In this document: positions 27,090-36,944 of the stretch, in pieces
Layout of the letters: each line of letters starts with the position of its first letter
Position numbering within the stretch: the stretch's first letter is position 1
Assembly (NCBI RefSeq): GCF_003634015.1
Contig: NZ_RBII01000002.1
Span: forward strand, 461,597 to 525,596
From: Litorimonas taeanensis
GTDB taxonomy: Bacteria > Pseudomonadota > Alphaproteobacteria > Caulobacterales > Maricaulaceae
Reading direction: 5' to 3'
DNA length: 64,000 bases
The notes under the pieces: generated by a model
Database searches by the model: none
What the model was told of the DNA's origin: nothing
Seen by the model: the letters and a program-made list of their open reading frames with translations, nothing else
Translations under genes and position numbers: made by a program

Positions 27090-28715
27090 TTAATGATGAT
27101 CATTATCTTCAATGCGCGGAAGCACGTTGAATTGGTGATAAGGCGGCGGTGAAGACAATGTCCATTCCAATGTTGTCGCACCTTCACCCCAGTAATTGTC
27201 AGTGACCTTGCGGCGAACGATAAACGCTTCAAGCAACATAAGGAAGAAGAAGGCAACACCCGCGAGTGTAATCAGCGCGCCCATAGATGACACATGGTTC
27301 CAAAGCGCAAACTCTTCAGGGTAATCCACATAACGTCGCGGCATACCGTTCAGTCCCAAGAAATGCTGAGGGAAGAAAATAACATTCACGCCGATAAAGA
27401 AGAGCCAGAAATGTGCGCCTGCGAGCCACTTATTATACATGATACCGAACATTTTACCGAACCAGTAATAGAAGCCTGCAAAGATACCGAATACAGCCCC
27501 CATTGACAGAACATAATGGAAATGCGCCACAACATAATATGTATCATGCAAGTAAGTATCGACACCCGCATTCGCTAGAACCACGCCTGTAACGCCGCCA
27601 ATAACGAAGAGGAAGATAAAGGCCAAAGCCCACTGCATTGGAATTGTGTAACGAATAGATCCGCCCCACATTGTTGCAAGCCAAGAGAAGATTTTCACCC
27701 CTGTTGGCACCGCAATCACAAGAGTCGCGGCCAAGAAATAGGCTTTCAAATCAACATCCATCCCCACCGTATACATATGGTGAGCCCAAACCACGAAACC
27801 AACAACACCAATGGCAACCATCGCATAAGCCATTCCGAGGTAACCAAAAATAGGTTTACGTGAGAATGTTGAGATGATGTGAGAGATGATACCAAAAGCA
27901 GGCAAAATCATAATGTAAACTTCTGGGTGACCAAAGAACCAGAATAAATGCTGGAACATTTGTGGGTCACCGCCACGGGCTGGATCAAAGAACCCTGTAC
28001 CGCCGTCAATTCGGTCTGTGAACAACATAAAGAGTGCAGCCGCCAAAACAGGTAGCGCCAAAAGAAGCAAGAATGCTGTTACAAGTACAGACCATGCAAA
28101 TAACGGCATTTTATGCAACGTCATGCCCGGTGCACGCATGTTCAAAATTGTCGTGATAAAGTTAATCGCGCCAAAGATAGACGAGAAACCCGCAGCCAAA
28201 AGACCTATGATAATAAAGTCAAAGGATGGCCCAGGAGACCCCGTCGTCGAGAGCGGCGGATACATCACCCACGCGCCACCAAATCCATTCCCGCTCGCCG
28301 AGCCGGGCACCGCAAAACTGATAAGCAAACAAATAAGCGCTGTTGGGAGCAACCAGAAAGAGAGGTTATTCATACGCGGGAAAGCCATATCAGGCGCGCC
28401 AATCATAATCGGCACAAACCAGTTACCAAACCCGCCGATCAAAGCCGGCATAACCATGAAGAAAATCATTATAAGGCCATGCATTGAGACATAGACCAAA
28501 TAGGTGTGCTCATTAGAGAAGATTTGAATACCCGGCTCAGCCAGCTCCATCCGCATCATAAAGGAGAGGAAGCCACCAATAAGACCCGAGATAATCCCGA
28601 AAATCAAATAGAGTGTTCCGATATCTTTGTGGTTTGTAGAATAAAACCAGCGAGCAAAAAAGCCCGGCTTGCCATCATCATACATACCTTCGTCATTGTC
28701 ACTAATTGCAACCAT
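27090..28715 (-). CDS. ctaD: Cytochrome c oxidase subunit I
   Basis: Catalytic subunit of aa3-type oxidase, binding heme a, heme a3 and CuB, with twelve membrane helices. The CuB/His-Tyr region is [17 protein letters not shown] and HHMYTVGMD; the heme ligands lie in [21 protein letters not shown] and [21 protein letters not shown]. 541 residues, normal length. It follows ctaC by about 55 bases, and an intrinsic terminator follows it. Confidence 0.98.
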   Translation of the reverse strand: MVAISDNDEGMYDDGKPGFFARWFYSTNHKDIGTLYLIFGIISGLIGGFLSFMMRMELAEPGIQIFSNEHTYLVYVSMHGLIMIFFMVMPALIGGFGNWFVPIMIGAPDMAFPRMNNLSFWLLPTALICLLISFAVPGSASGNGFGGAWVMYPPLSTTGSPGPSFDFIIIGLLAAGFSSIFGAINFITTILNMRAPGMTLHKMPLFAWSVLVTAFLLLLALPVLAAALFMLFTDRIDGGTGFFDPARGGDPQMFQHLFWFFGHPEVYIMILPAFGIISHIISTFSRKPIFGYLGMAYAMVAIGVVGFVVWAHHMYTVGMDVDLKAYFLAATLVIAVPTGVKIFSWLATMWGGSIRYTIPMQWALAFIFLFVIGGVTGVVLANAGVDTYLHDTYYVVAHFHYVLSMGAVFGIFAGFYYWFGKMFGIMYNKWLAGAHFWLFFIGVNVIFFPQHFLGLNGMPRRYVDYPEEFALWNHVSSMGALITLAGVAFFFLMLLEAFIVRRKVTDNYWGEGATTLEWTLSSPPPYHQFNVLPRIEDNDHH

Positions 28716-28769
28716 GATGTCTGTCCTTCGTTCCTAACGTCTTTTTTGCGTTATTCGTATGGGTTATTA

Positions 28770-29621
28770 TTAATCTCTGGCAGCGATTGCTGTCGATATC
28801 GCTGATGTATTAGTCGCTATAGAATCACCGAATGAACCATCATTGGCAACCCAACGTGCAAATTCAGCTTTGCTGACGACTTTGACTTCGATCGGCATTT
28901 TATAGTGAAGAATGCCGCAAATTTCTGAACACTGACCGTAATATGTACCTTCATCATAAACTTCGAACCATGTCTCGTTAATGATACCCGGAACGGCGTC
29001 CATTTTAACGCCAAAACTTGGAACGGCCCAAGCATGCATATTATTGACAGACGTCACCAAGACTTTGACTTTAGTTCCAACGGGAACAACCAAAGGCGCA
29101 TCTGTTCCTAATAGGTAAGGTTTATTTTGCTCTGTCGCTTGGGTCTCATCGAGCGGGTTTGAGATAATTTCATCAATATTCTCAAAATCAGGATATGTGT
29201 ATTGCCAGTTCCAAGTGTTTCCTGTGGCTTTTACAGTAATTTCAGTCTCTGGAAGGCGATCTTGCATATAGAGCAACTGCATTGACGGCACGACCATAAA
29301 GAGTAGCAAAACAACAGGAGCAATTGTCCAAATCACCTCAATCAACACATTATGAGACGTTTTTGAAGGCACAGGGTTCGACTTCTCACGGAAACGGATC
29401 ATGATGTAGGCCATCAAGATTGTCACAAAGGCGACGATCGCGCAGATAATCCAAAAAACTAGGCTGTGAACCTTTAGAAGTTCATCCATGACAGGCGTGG
29501 CAGATTCTTGGAACCAGTAGCCGCCCTCTGAGGGTTTCCCTGCAACATCTTGGGCTTGCGCTGTTATAGCACTTAAACCTGATAATGACGCCGCGCCAAG
29601 TAATGCTTTGAAAAACCGCAT
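28770..29621 (-). CDS. ctaC: Cytochrome c oxidase subunit II
   Basis: Periplasmic electron-entry subunit with the dinuclear CuA centre. A signal peptide (to about AQAQ, residue 24) precedes two membrane helices (about 51-72 and 95-117). The CuA ligands are visible in YYGQCSEICGILHYKMPI (Cys, Glu, Cys, His, Met), with an upstream histidine in VNNMHAWAVP. 283 residues. Strong Shine-Dalgarno (AAGAGGA). Divergent from tldD. Confidence 0.97.
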   Translation of the reverse strand: MRFFKALLGAASLSGLSAITAQAQDVAGKPSEGGYWFQESATPVMDELLKVHSLVFWIICAIVAFVTILMAYIMIRFREKSNPVPSKTSHNVLIEVIWTIAPVVLLLFMVVPSMQLLYMQDRLPETEITVKATGNTWNWQYTYPDFENIDEIISNPLDETQATEQNKPYLLGTDAPLVVPVGTKVKVLVTSVNNMHAWAVPSFGVKMDAVPGIINETWFEVYDEGTYYGQCSEICGILHYKMPIEVKVVSKAEFARWVANDGSFGDSIATNTSAISTAIAARD

Positions 29622-29794
29622 CTGGTCCTCTTAAACTTAATCAGACGCAGGTCAGTCTGCGTCGGTTGAGACTTACATACAATAATATCACGGAAAGTCG
29701 TGCACTGACTCCGCCGCGTATTGTCGCATTTCGCGGTTGTCTATCCCGACAGAGCGCTTAGATAAAGAGGCAATAGTAAAAGAAAGCCCTGTAA

Positions 29795-31210
29795 ATGTCA
29801 GATTTTGTCTTTGAAGACAGTGAATTAAGCGCTGAACAAGCGCAACTCATTCTTAATAACACTTTAAAGGGGGCTGATGATGGAGAACTCTTCGTTGAGC
29901 GCTCGGCCTCAGAGTCCCTAACCTTTGATGATGGCCGCTTGAAAACAGCGAGCTTTGATACGTCACGCGGATTTGGCCTTCGATGCGTGGCGGGCGACAC
30001 ATCAGGCTTTGCGCAAGGCACTGAAATGAGCACAGGCGCCCTGACGCGCGCCTCTCAGGCCGTCATTATGGCCAAGCAAGGCTATGATGGCACAGCCGCC
30101 GAAGCTCCTAGTCGGAACAACAGACGTCTCTATCCTGATATTGATCCGATTACGCACCCTGGTTTTGGCGTGAAAGTCGAATTGCTGGAAGAAATTGACG
30201 CCTACTGCCGTGCCCTCGATCCATCTGTCGTGCAAGTCACAGCTACCTTGTCGGCGACCCGGCGTAATATCGCCATTTTACGGGCTGGGGGTGAACGCTA
30301 TAACGACATCCGCCCCCTTGTGCGTCTTAATATTGCTATCGTCGCCGAGATGAATGGCCGGCGCGAACAGGGCTATGCAGGGGCGGGGGGTCGCAAAGCC
30401 TATGATGGATATATTGACCCTCAATTCTGGAAACCTCTTGCAAAAGAAGCCTTAAGACAAGCCATAGTGAATCTCGATTCTGTACCAGCGCCCGCAGGAC
30501 AAATGGATGTTGTCCTCGGCCCGGGCTGGCCTGGCGTGCTTCTTCACGAAGCCATGGGGCACGGATTAGAAGGAGACTTCATTCGCAAGGGCACTTCGGC
30601 CTTTTCCAATATGTTGGGCCAACGCGTGGCCGCACCTGGCGTCACCGTAGTAGATAATGGTACATTAGAAGGTCGCCGCGGCTCGCTCAGTATTGATGAT
30701 GAAGGTACACCGACATCAAACACTGTTCTTATCGAAGACGGCATTCTCAAGGGTTTTATGCAAGACCGATTAAATGCGCGCCTGATGGGTGTAGCCGCAA
30801 CAGGTAATGGCCGCCGAGAAAGTTTTGCTCACGCGCCAATGCCGCGCATGACAAACACCTATATGCTTGGCGGCGATAAGGACCCGAAAGAAATGCTCGC
30901 TGACCTCAAAGACGGAATATACGCAACGAATTTCGGAGGCGGTCAGGTTGATATCACTAGCGGTAAATTTGTTTTCCAATGCACTGAAGCTTATCGCGTA
31001 CGAAATGGTGAAGTGGGTGAGGCTCTGAAAGGTGTGACCTTGATAGGGGATGGGCCGTCTGTTTTGACCCAAATTCGTCATGTCGGCAATGATATGGAAC
31101 TTGATCCTGGAATTGGTGTCTGCGGCAAGGCAGGTCAAGGCGTGCCTGTCGGTGTAGGCCAGCCAAGCCTTTACGTAGAAAACCTGACAGTTGGGGGCAG
31201 CGCGGCTTAA
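29795..31210 (+). CDS. tldD: Metalloprotease TldD
   Basis: Subunit of the TldD/TldE zinc protease, which processes and degrades small peptides and modified peptides such as microcin precursors. The active-site motif HEAMGHGLEGD places the metal-binding HExxxH at residues 251-256. 471 residues, full length. The partner family member (pmbA/tldE) is encoded separately at 45693. Position next to ctaC, divergent, is common in alphaproteobacteria. No strong Shine-Dalgarno. Confidence 0.96.
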   Translation: MSDFVFEDSELSAEQAQLILNNTLKGADDGELFVERSASESLTFDDGRLKTASFDTSRGFGLRCVAGDTSGFAQGTEMSTGALTRASQAVIMAKQGYDGTAAEAPSRNNRRLYPDIDPITHPGFGVKVELLEEIDAYCRALDPSVVQVTATLSATRRNIAILRAGGERYNDIRPLVRLNIAIVAEMNGRREQGYAGAGGRKAYDGYIDPQFWKPLAKEALRQAIVNLDSVPAPAGQMDVVLGPGWPGVLLHEAMGHGLEGDFIRKGTSAFSNMLGQRVAAPGVTVVDNGTLEGRRGSLSIDDEGTPTSNTVLIEDGILKGFMQDRLNARLMGVAATGNGRRESFAHAPMPRMTNTYMLGGDKDPKEMLADLKDGIYATNFGGGQVDITSGKFVFQCTEAYRVRNGEVGEALKGVTLIGDGPSVLTQIRHVGNDMELDPGIGVCGKAGQGVPVGVGQPSLYVENLTVGGSAA

Positions 31211-31326
31211 CAAAAACGGCGCTTGTACCGTCTCTAATTTATATCCGTAATTAATTGCAATCCAGTTAAACGCCTTGCGTAGATTATCTGCAAAATCATT
31301 TCAGAGAATTTGTGTCGACGGTTTAA

Positions 31327-31491
31327 ATTTATAGCATAGGCTTTGTATTGTTTGTATCGGGCCTAGCCATTGGCGCCCATATGATTGGCGTACCACATGT
31401 CTGGATTGGTGTGGGCGCGTTAATTATTGTTGGTCTAGGCATGTTTTCAGGGGCGGCCAAGACACGTCAAAAAGATGTCCATTCTAAATGA
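31327..31491 (+). CDS. Possible small two-helix membrane protein with non-ATG start
   Basis: Open reading frame after a TAA at 31324 encoding about 47-54 residues. It has two hydrophobic stretches (GFVLFVSGLAIGAHMIGV and WIGVGALIIVGLGMF) followed by the polar tail SGAAKTRQKDVHSK. The sequence looks coding. There is no ATG upstream of the first helix: only ATT at 31327, TTG at 31348 or ATG at 31381 are available, the last of which would remove the first helix. Possibly a rare start codon or a sequence error. The rest of 31211-31631 holds nothing I can name. Confidence 0.45.
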   Translation: MYSIGFVLFVSGLAIGAHMIGVPHVWIGVGALIIVGLGMFSGAAKTRQKDVHSK

Positions 31492-31631
31492 TGCCCACAT
31501 TCGAAAGCCAGCCAATCGTCGGCCGAATAGACTTGGTGAACATGACATGAACGGTCATTGACGGATTTTGAAATTGACTCGCATAGAGCGCTGCCCATCG
31601 CTATATAGATTCCAAATCACATTGGAGAATT

Positions 31632-32309
31632 ATGATGAGTGGATTAAACCTTATGGACATGATTATGTCTGCCGCAGGGGGCCAAGCCCCTCAACAGATG
31701 GGCCAACAATTCGGTCTGGATGCCCAGCAAAGTCAAAGTGCCATTGCTGCACTTTTACCCGCAATCTCTTCAGGCCTTAAGCAAAATGCTTCGACCCCAC
31801 AGGGCTTGGCGGGTCTTTTGGGCGCTTTGCAAAAAGGGTCACACAGCCAATATATGGATAACCCTGAACAACTCGCTGCACCGGCTGCTGTCGCCGAAGG
31901 GAATGGTATTTTGGGGCATCTATTTGGATCCAAAGACGTCAGCCGCGCCGTTGCGGGCCGCGCAGCAGAACAGTCTGGCGTAAGCCCTGACATTTTGAAA
32001 AAGATGTTACCTATGGTCGCCATGATGGCGATGGGTAGCCTTGGGAAGCAAACAAACGAACAGCAAGGCGGCGGCATGCAAGCCATGCTTGGCCAAATGG
32101 CGATGCAACAATTAATGGGCGGCGGCGCAAAAGCTGGCGGAATTGGCGGTATGCTCGGCGGACTACTCGGCGGCGGCGCGCGCAAGGCCCAAGCACAGCA
32201 GCAACAAGCGCATCAACAAGGCCTTGGTTTCCTCGGGAAAATGCTCGATGCTGATGGCGATGGCAATACAATGGATGACCTGCTCGGCATGGTAATGAAC
32301 AAACGCTAA
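31632..32309 (+). CDS. DUF937 domain protein
   Basis: A 225-residue soluble protein. The N-terminal domain (LNLMDMIMSAAGG through LAGLLGALQKGSHSQYMDNPEQL, to about residue 85) and the following HLFGSKDVSRAVAGRAAEQSGVSPDILKKMLPMVAMMAMG fit DUF937. A glycine-, alanine- and methionine-rich stretch (about 145-195) leads to a C-terminal DADGDGNTMDDL. Shine-Dalgarno GGAG precedes the ATG. Function unknown. Followed by an intrinsic terminator shared with the convergent POT transporter. Confidence 0.8.
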   Translation: MMSGLNLMDMIMSAAGGQAPQQMGQQFGLDAQQSQSAIAALLPAISSGLKQNASTPQGLAGLLGALQKGSHSQYMDNPEQLAAPAAVAEGNGILGHLFGSKDVSRAVAGRAAEQSGVSPDILKKMLPMVAMMAMGSLGKQTNEQQGGGMQAMLGQMAMQQLMGGGAKAGGIGGMLGGLLGGGARKAQAQQQQAHQQGLGFLGKMLDADGDGNTMDDLLGMVMNKR

Positions 32310-32330
32310 TTGCGGCGTTTACTGAAAAGA

Positions 32331-32360
32331 AAAAGCCCGCTCAATTTGAGCGGGCTTTTT
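32331..32360. terminator. Bidirectional intrinsic terminator
   Basis: AAAAGCCCGCTC and GAGCGGGCTTTT pair perfectly with a short loop, with A/T runs on both sides. It ends the DUF937 gene (plus) and the POT transporter gene (minus). Confidence 0.9.
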
Positions 32361-32382
32361 TATGCGTTAAAAATCATCCGGT

Positions 32383-34506
32383 TTAAATAACGGGCGTTTC
32401 GGACTCTTCAGTTTTTAACAGCTCAACCTCTTCATCCATCCATTTTTTAATTAGGGGTGAGATTAGAAGCATTAAGAATCCAATCCCCATTCCAATATAA
32501 CCAATGGAAGAAAAGACCTGAATATAATTCGCCTTCGCGCCAGCCACATCAACAATTTGGCCGCCCACAGTTTCCGCGCCAGCCGCTGCTGCGATAACGC
32601 CAGAAAGTGCATTACCTAGGCCAGAATAAACGAACCAAGCCGCCATAAAAAGACCCACCATACGTGCAGGAGCCAGTTTGGTCATCGCTGACAATCCAAC
32701 AGGGCTGAGCATCAGTTCTGCCATTGTATGCACCCAATAGATAGCAAAGATAAAGAAGACTGGCGTCATGGCTGCTGGGCCAACTGTCTTCATTCCCCAG
32801 ACGAGGACTAAATATCCAAGACCCGCGCCAAACACGCCAAAAGCAAACTTAACAGGCGTTGAAGGCTCGATCTTGCGCTTTGCTAAAAAGACCCAAAGCC
32901 ATGCGACAATCGGAGCAAAGATAAAGATAAAGCCCGCATTCAATGATTGGAACACAGGTGTAGGCACATCCCAACCCGCAATATTCGTATCGACCAAACG
33001 ACTTGTAACCAAAGTTAAAGATGAACCAGCTTGCTCAAACAATGACCAGAAAGGAATTTGCGCAACAGCAAAATACAAAGCCGCCCACATACGTGAACGC
33101 TCCCGCCCTTTTAGTTTTACGAAAGAGTAAACAACAAACAGGATAAAGAAGGCGATGCCAACAAAAGCGGCCAATGGCCCAATGACGTCTGCATAATTCA
33201 ACAAAGCCATGCAAAGTATCACAACGATAACGGCTGAGAGGTAACAAGCCCACTCCACCGAAATCGGGCCGAATACTTTTTCTTTTAGTTTTTCAAGAGA
33301 GGGCGGCTCTGCGACATCGCCTAACCATTTTTGTCCCCACTGGAACACAATCAGGCCGAGAAGCATACCGATTCCCGCTAGGCCAAAGCCCCACGCCCAA
33401 CCATAAACAATCCCCAAAATTCCGCATGACCAAGTCGCGAGGAAACTACCCAAGTTGATGCCCATATAAAAGAGTGTGAAACCGCCATCACGCCGTGGAT
33501 CACCTTGCGGATAAAGATCACCGACGATGGTAGAAATATTTGGCTTCAAGAAACCAACACCTGCAATAATAAGAGCAAGAGAGAAGAATAGAATGTTGAC
33601 ATAGAGAGACTGTCTTTCAATCGCCGTGCTATAATCACCCTGGTTTACGACAGCATAAGGCGCGCTAATATCTGCGGTCTTATCTTCACTATTTTCAAAA
33701 GCCAGAACCTGAGACGGGGCACCATTCGCGTCACGTTTAATTTCAATTCTGTCACGACTATCTGTTCCCAACAATACAATATCACTCGAAGTTGTTTCCT
33801 CAAACTGAAGAGATTGACCATTGTAAGCGATAAACATCGCTGTCTCGCCAGTCTCAGCATTTAGGACGCGTTTCTCAACAGGGTATTCAACACCATTAAT
33901 GACGATCTCTGTAGACGGGTTGGGACCCGCACATGCCATACCAAAAACATTACAAGCATTCTGTAAAAGGCCTCGGGTTGTTCGGTTAATGACGTAATCA
34001 CCTTCGCCCGCATCATTGATTGGCACTAAACGTTGACCGCCAAGGTTCACAAATTTGTCGGTGTCAAACACCATGCGCCGTGTCTCGCCCTCATACTCAA
34101 TGTAGAGCTTACGGCGGTCGTCACGACCTTCGTCCATAATGACATAATCGCCACCATTGAAACTTAGTGTTTCTTCAGAGCCTGAACCCTCAAAGGCCAT
34201 TCCGAAATGTCCCGCAACCAAAAGTATAGCCCCAAAGGTTACGGCCTTTCTTTGCCCAAGATATTTATCAGACAAGATGCCGCCCACAATCGACATAATA
34301 TAAACGAGCGCAATATAGCCGCCATAGATTAAATTGGCTTCTGTATCTGAAAATAAGAAATGCTGAATAAGATAAAGAGATAACAATCCGCGCATTCCGT
34401 AATATGAGAACCGCTCCCACATTTCAGTTAGAAAACAAATAATGAGTCCGCGCGGATGACCAAGAAATGTCTTCTCGGGTTCAGCCGCCATACTATTGCC
34501 AACCAT
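32383..34506 (-). CDS. POT-family proton-coupled oligopeptide transporter with periplasmic insertion
   Basis: A 707-residue major facilitator of the peptide transporter family. The signature ExxERFSYYG lies at residues 28-37 (E28, E31, R32). Between helix 3 (ending near residue 105) and helix 4 (beginning near 300) there is an extra domain of about 190 mostly polar residues. By topology it should be periplasmic, and it holds two cysteines (CNVFGMAC). GFLKPNISTIVGDLYP and FTLFYMGINLGSFLA are typical of helices 4-5. Takes up di- and tripeptides by family inference. It is convergent with the DUF937 gene and divergent from a TonB receptor. Confidence 0.9.
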   Translation of the reverse strand: MVGNSMAAEPEKTFLGHPRGLIICFLTEMWERFSYYGMRGLLSLYLIQHFLFSDTEANLIYGGYIALVYIMSIVGGILSDKYLGQRKAVTFGAILLVAGHFGMAFEGSGSEETLSFNGGDYVIMDEGRDDRRKLYIEYEGETRRMVFDTDKFVNLGGQRLVPINDAGEGDYVINRTTRGLLQNACNVFGMACAGPNPSTEIVINGVEYPVEKRVLNAETGETAMFIAYNGQSLQFEETTSSDIVLLGTDSRDRIEIKRDANGAPSQVLAFENSEDKTADISAPYAVVNQGDYSTAIERQSLYVNILFFSLALIIAGVGFLKPNISTIVGDLYPQGDPRRDGGFTLFYMGINLGSFLATWSCGILGIVYGWAWGFGLAGIGMLLGLIVFQWGQKWLGDVAEPPSLEKLKEKVFGPISVEWACYLSAVIVVILCMALLNYADVIGPLAAFVGIAFFILFVVYSFVKLKGRERSRMWAALYFAVAQIPFWSLFEQAGSSLTLVTSRLVDTNIAGWDVPTPVFQSLNAGFIFIFAPIVAWLWVFLAKRKIEPSTPVKFAFGVFGAGLGYLVLVWGMKTVGPAAMTPVFFIFAIYWVHTMAELMLSPVGLSAMTKLAPARMVGLFMAAWFVYSGLGNALSGVIAAAAGAETVGGQIVDVAGAKANYIQVFSSIGYIGMGIGFLMLLISPLIKKWMDEEVELLKTEESETPVI

Positions 34507-34693
34507 AAAACTCCCCTTTTGGGTATAACAAGAAATGAGGCGCCGTCCCCTGGCGCCGAATTATCCCAACCTTTGACACAAAGAAATCTTGGGCGCAAAC
34601 CCCTAACGGGGCATCACACGCAATAATTTACCGTCGCTTTAATATTGCGCGCCTATAGTTTTAGAGATTACCTTCAACTCCAGGGCGAAATTT

Positions 34694-36847
34694 TTGACTT
34701 GTGGCTTTCAAAATTTCCCCTTAAGGCCCTCTGAAAAAATAAATGTGGGACTTATTTTGCGTCGTAGTGGCTTTAAACCTTTTTCAAGCTCTGCCTTGGG
34801 GCTTGTTCTCTGTGCTTTGGTCGCTCCTCAACTTTATGCGCAACCCGCTTTAGAAACCGATACAGTTGCAAACGCCTCTGCGGTGCAGGGTGTTTATGAC
34901 CCCCATTATTTCAATCAATTCCAACCCCGCACCGCCTATGACATGGTCGTACGCATTCCGGGTTTTAATCTACAAGAAGACCACACGGATGAGCGGGGTT
35001 TTGGACAAGCCACTCTGAACATCTTAATCAATGGGCGGCGGCCTTCGTCAAAATCATCAAGCGCCAATGACATTCTAGGTCGCATCCCTGCGGATACGGT
35101 CACCCACATTAAAATTATTGATGGTGCCTCTCTCGATATTCCCGGCTTATCAGGACAGGTGGCCGATATTGTCGTTTCAGTTGATAATTTAAGCGGCAAT
35201 TGGCGTTATGCTGCACGCTTCGAAGAGGGCACTGAACCGCAATTACTAGAGGGCGCTGCCAATTTCTCTGGGAAACGTGGGAATTTAGAATACACTATAG
35301 GTCTCGAAGCCTATCAATTTACGTTCACAGAAGAAGGGCCAGAGTATTTTTACGATGGTACCGGAACTTTAATTCAAAACCGCTATGAAGATGCGGCGCT
35401 TCAACAGCAACAGCCTCGAGCCAACATCAATTTGACACTTAATCGTCCTAATTCTGATGTTGCGAATCTGAATATTTCAGGGGCTATTCTGAATCAGAAT
35501 GAATTCATTCATGAAACCTTTTCAGGTATAAATAATGCCGCGCCATCTGGAGATTCTGTCGGGCGCAACGGAGTCGATAGACACGAATTTGAGATTGGGG
35601 GAGATTACGCAACGCCGATAAACCTTTGGGGGGATAAAGGTCAATTCAAATTCATTGGTCTATATAGTGAAACCCATACCGATTCTACGCGGCGATTTCT
35701 CTTTGACGCGGATAATGCCCCATTGACGCTTTCCACTTTTTTACGTGATGATTTTTCATCAGAATATATAGGACGGGCAGAATATACTTGGTCTCAAGGC
35801 AATAACCAAGATTGGGTCTTATCAGCAGAAGCCGCCTTCAACCGTCTGGAGAGTGATACCGAACTTTTCATAGACTCAGGCCCTCGTGCTTTAGACCATG
35901 TCGAGGTTGAAGAATCCCGATACCAAGCCAATATCACCCAAAGCTGGGCGCTTACGCCTCAATTAAATATTCAAACCTCATTAGGCGCTGAATATTCAGA
36001 GATTAACGTACCAACATCTGATGATGCAAAGGAATCCTTTTTTCGTCCTAAAGGTTTCTTAAGCGCCTCTTACACCGTTTCACCAACCTATGTTTGGCGC
36101 GGAAAGATCGAACGCTCCGTAGGGCAATTAGATTTTGGCACTTATGTCTCAACGGTTAGTCTGACCGAAGGTAGTGCCAAACAAGGCAATGCAACGGTTC
36201 CCGATCAAAGGTGGAAAGCGGAACTCGAATTAGAGCGCCAAGACAGCAAGGCCTTATCAGGCAAGATAAAGGGCTTTATTAATTTCATTGATGATCCACT
36301 GGATAACATACCCATTTTGCTCAGTAATGGTAGCATCGTCGAAGGGCCTGCTAATTTGGATTCTGCGACCACCTATGGCGTCAGCGCGAACCTTACTTGG
36401 ATACTTGATTCTATTGGCGGCAAGGGCATGCGCCTATCCATGGACGGTCAAATAGCTGACAGCCGTATAGAAGACCCCGTAACATTTGAAAACCGATCGC
36501 TAAATTCGACTCTGTTATGGTATTATGAAGTGGAGCTTCGCCAAGATATTCCTGGCACGTCCCTCGCCTGGGAAGTCGAGCTTGAGCAAAGCCGTAATAG
36601 CGAACTTTATCGAGTCAGCGAGGTTTTCGACACGCGATTTATTCGCCCTGAGGCCAGCCTTGCTTTCATACACAAAGACTTATTGGGTTTGAAATGGGCC
36701 TTAACTCTCTCAAATCTCTTAGACTTTAAAGCCCAACGAAATCGGCAAGTCTTTTCGACTAATCGCGCTGAAACCCTTATCCGCCAAGAAGAGTTTAATA
36801 GACAACGCGGCCGCCGTGTGTCGCTCGAAATATCAGATACATTTTAA
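34694..36847 (+). CDS. TonB-dependent receptor-like outer membrane protein (copy 1)
   Basis: A predicted 22-strand outer-membrane barrel of about 717 residues. A signal peptide ends near LYAQ (about residue 50). The plug follows: AYDMVVRIPGFNLQ, NILINGRRPSSK and DGASLDIPGLSGQVADIVV. No clear TonB box is visible. Start is uncertain: no ATG is in frame before the signal peptide; TTG at 34694 (AGGGCG 8 bases before it) or GTG at 34745 are the candidates. It is the paralogue of the next gene, and divergent from the peptide transporter, so a peptide-derived substrate is possible but unproven. Confidence 0.75.
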   Translation: MTCGFQNFPLRPSEKINVGLILRRSGFKPFSSSALGLVLCALVAPQLYAQPALETDTVANASAVQGVYDPHYFNQFQPRTAYDMVVRIPGFNLQEDHTDERGFGQATLNILINGRRPSSKSSSANDILGRIPADTVTHIKIIDGASLDIPGLSGQVADIVVSVDNLSGNWRYAARFEEGTEPQLLEGAANFSGKRGNLEYTIGLEAYQFTFTEEGPEYFYDGTGTLIQNRYEDAALQQQQPRANINLTLNRPNSDVANLNISGAILNQNEFIHETFSGINNAAPSGDSVGRNGVDRHEFEIGGDYATPINLWGDKGQFKFIGLYSETHTDSTRRFLFDADNAPLTLSTFLRDDFSSEYIGRAEYTWSQGNNQDWVLSAEAAFNRLESDTELFIDSGPRALDHVEVEESRYQANITQSWALTPQLNIQTSLGAEYSEINVPTSDDAKESFFRPKGFLSASYTVSPTYVWRGKIERSVGQLDFGTYVSTVSLTEGSAKQGNATVPDQRWKAELELERQDSKALSGKIKGFINFIDDPLDNIPILLSNGSIVEGPANLDSATTYGVSANLTWILDSIGGKGMRLSMDGQIADSRIEDPVTFENRSLNSTLLWYYEVELRQDIPGTSLAWEVELEQSRNSELYRVSEVFDTRFIRPEASLAFIHKDLLGLKWALTLSNLLDFKAQRNRQVFSTNRAETLIRQEEFNRQRGRRVSLEISDTF

Positions 36848-36886
36848 GTGCAACCCGTTTCTTACAGAAGTTTCACAAAACAACAT

Positions 36887-36915
36887 TTGTTGTGACTACA
36901 ACTGTAGTCTATGGA
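36887..36915 (+). promoter_or_regulatory. Promoter of TonB receptor copy 2 with BlaI-like palindrome in the spacer
   Basis: TTGTTG (36887-36892) and TATGGA (36910-36915) are 17 bases apart. The spacer holds GACTACAACTGTAGTC (36894-36909), 7-bp perfect arms around a 2-base centre with the TACA-NN-TGTA core bound by BlaI/MecI-type repressors. A second small inverted repeat, ACAACATTTGTTGT (36880-36893), lies just before it. Confidence 0.45.
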
Positions 36916-36944
36916 GTTTGCAAACATAATCGCGGGGAATTTGA

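Noticed and set aside
28018-28494. Long plus-strand open frames opposite ctaD
   Set aside because: They are shadows of the strongly conserved ctaD coding strand, with basic, low-complexity translations.
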